NCBI GenBank assembly: GCA_964609625.1
Contig: CAZSRS010000003.1
Location: 1 to 64,000 of the forward strand
Length of the DNA: 64,000 bases
Origin: G963674665 sp964609625
Lineage (GTDB): Bacteria > Desulfobacterota > Desulfovibrionia > Desulfovibrionales > Desulfovibrionaceae
Direction of reading: 5' to 3'
Both the position numbers and the translations under genes were made by a program. Under the pieces are notes generated by a model. That model was not told the origin of the DNA and made no database searches. It worked only from the letters and a program-made list of their open reading frames with translations. This document shows positions 63,301 to 64,000 of this stretch, in pieces (positions within the stretch are counted from its first letter, which is position 1; each line of letters starts with the position of its first letter).

Positions 63301-64000
63301 GCCTGAATGGTGTACTTGGCCACTGCCAGGATGGCGCGAAGGTTGGAAAGGGGCTTGGGGTTCCCTGCTGTCTGCTCCCCTACCCCAGCCTGGCGAACAT
63401 GTCCGCCCACGACTGTCTGCATCCGGGAGCCCTCATCCAGCAGCCTGCCGCGCAGGATTTTCGCCGTGGAGGCGGCGCCGGCGGCCTCCAACTTGGCGCA
63501 CAGCTCCCTGGCCGTGTCCATGGGGCTGCTGGTGAAATAGCAGACCCTCGCCACCTGGGCCAGGGTTTCGGGGCTCAGCTCCACCCCCCTGTGCAGGTCG
63601 GCCAGCAACTCGGCCGTGGCGTCCAGGTCGTTGTTCTTGAGATTACTGATCAATGAACCGCGGATGGGATCCTCGGCCTCTGGATCGCGTCGCCGCAATT
63701 CCTCGAACACGATCTTGGCCTTGGCAAAACGCCCCTGTTCCGTGAACTTCCTGATGGCAAGACGGAAGTGTTCCTTGGCCAGGGCCGGATGCCCGGCCAT
63801 GATCCAGCAGCGCGCCAGGCCGTGGTGCGCCTCTGCCCGGTGAGGGGCAAGTTCCAGGGCGCTCTGGAAGAGGTTCTGCGCCCTGAGATGTTCCCTTGCC
63901 TTCAGCGCCTTGACACCCTCTTGCAAGGCCTCTTCCACGGGATCCACCAACCGCTCGTTCGCCTCTTCCAGCCTGGCGAGTTCTTCCTGCACGGCATGCA
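63267..64000 (-). CDS. TPR protein (partial, N-terminus beyond window)
   Basis: An open frame of at least 244 residues running to the right edge. It contains TPR-like helices (AQNLFQSALELAPHRAEAHH, ALAKEHFRLAIRKFTEQGRFAKAK), then a less regular helical part (SNLKNNDLDATAELLADLHRGV) and a basic tail. The only internal start near the edge is a GTG at 63992, and no ATG with a ribosome site is seen, so the N-terminus probably lies outside. Its 3' end overlaps the phospholipase C gene by 34 bp on the opposite strand. Confidence 0.75.
   Translation of the reverse strand, partial: HAVQEELARLEEANERLVDPVEEALQEGVKALKAREHLRAQNLFQSALELAPHRAEAHHGLARCWIMAGHPALAKEHFRLAIRKFTEQGRFAKAKIVFEELRRRDPEAEDPIRGSLISNLKNNDLDATAELLADLHRGVELSPETLAQVARVCYFTSSPMDTARELCAKLEAAGAASTAKILRGRLLDEGSRMQTVVGGHVRQAGVGEQTAGNPKPLSNLRAILAVAKYTIQAYRRNSVPERA

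Overview
The window is GC-rich, densely coded bacterial DNA. Its gene content best fits a sulfate-reducing delta-proteobacterium of the Desulfovibrionales: a flgBC-fliEFGHI operon with sigma-54-type promoter elements, a long Pta with a P-loop N-terminus followed by ackA, bacterioferritin, a cobA-hemD fusion, fdhD, separate purH cyclohydrolase and purN genes, and many receiver, GGDEF and enhancer-binding proteins. This assignment rests on family content only; no 16S gene is present.

Layout. 1-1.7 kb: the end of an integrated element, with a P4-type tyrosine integrase beside an intact tRNA-Leu(CAA) and a membrane protein running off the left edge. 2-9.7 kb: a hybrid histidine kinase paired with a PhnD-like periplasmic protein, then small envelope proteins, an iron-type alcohol dehydrogenase and a hydrolase. 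9.8-15.8 kb: the flagellar basal-body/export operon (minus strand), with a divergent TPR gene that has its own sigma-54-type promoter. 17-21.6 kb: purH (cyclohydrolase only), hflX (which appears to start at AUC), a lone receiver protein and asnS. 21.6-28.4 kb (minus): a DUF255 thioredoxin-like protein and a YdcF-like protein, then an operon of a BPL_N/amidotransferase-like protein, a cysteine-rich U32-like protein and tgt. 28.5-37.6 kb (plus): valS, a two-gene Septu-like defence module (PtuA ATPase and PtuB HNH nuclease), a DUF3795 protein, cobA-hemD, purN, an AMMECR1 protein and a secreted protein.

37.7-44.1 kb: an NtrC-type sigma-54 activator followed by palindromes, a -24/-12 promoter and a thioredoxin-fold gene, which together look like a self-contained regulatory circuit; then a PAS-GGDEF cyclase and a protein with two degenerate GGDEF-like domains plus TPRs. 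44.3-51.4 kb: MOSC-fdhD, then MFS, M15 peptidase, xthA and glycosyltransferase genes, then bacterioferritin behind two matching palindromes. 51.6-57.8 kb: glpX-prk (fructose/sedoheptulose bisphosphatase and phosphoribulokinase) and pta-ackA with a small zinc-finger-like gene. 57.9-64 kb: a glycosyltransferase, hpt, two small unknown genes, cardiolipin synthase, a zinc-dependent phospholipase C-like protein and a TPR protein running off the right edge.

The strongest candidates for novelty are the activator/palindrome/thioredoxin-fold circuit at 37.7-40.1 kb and the BPL_N/U32-like/Tgt operon. The Septu-like pair is a recognised defence type in a housekeeping setting. No CRISPR array, rRNA operon, insertion sequence or reverse transcriptase was seen.
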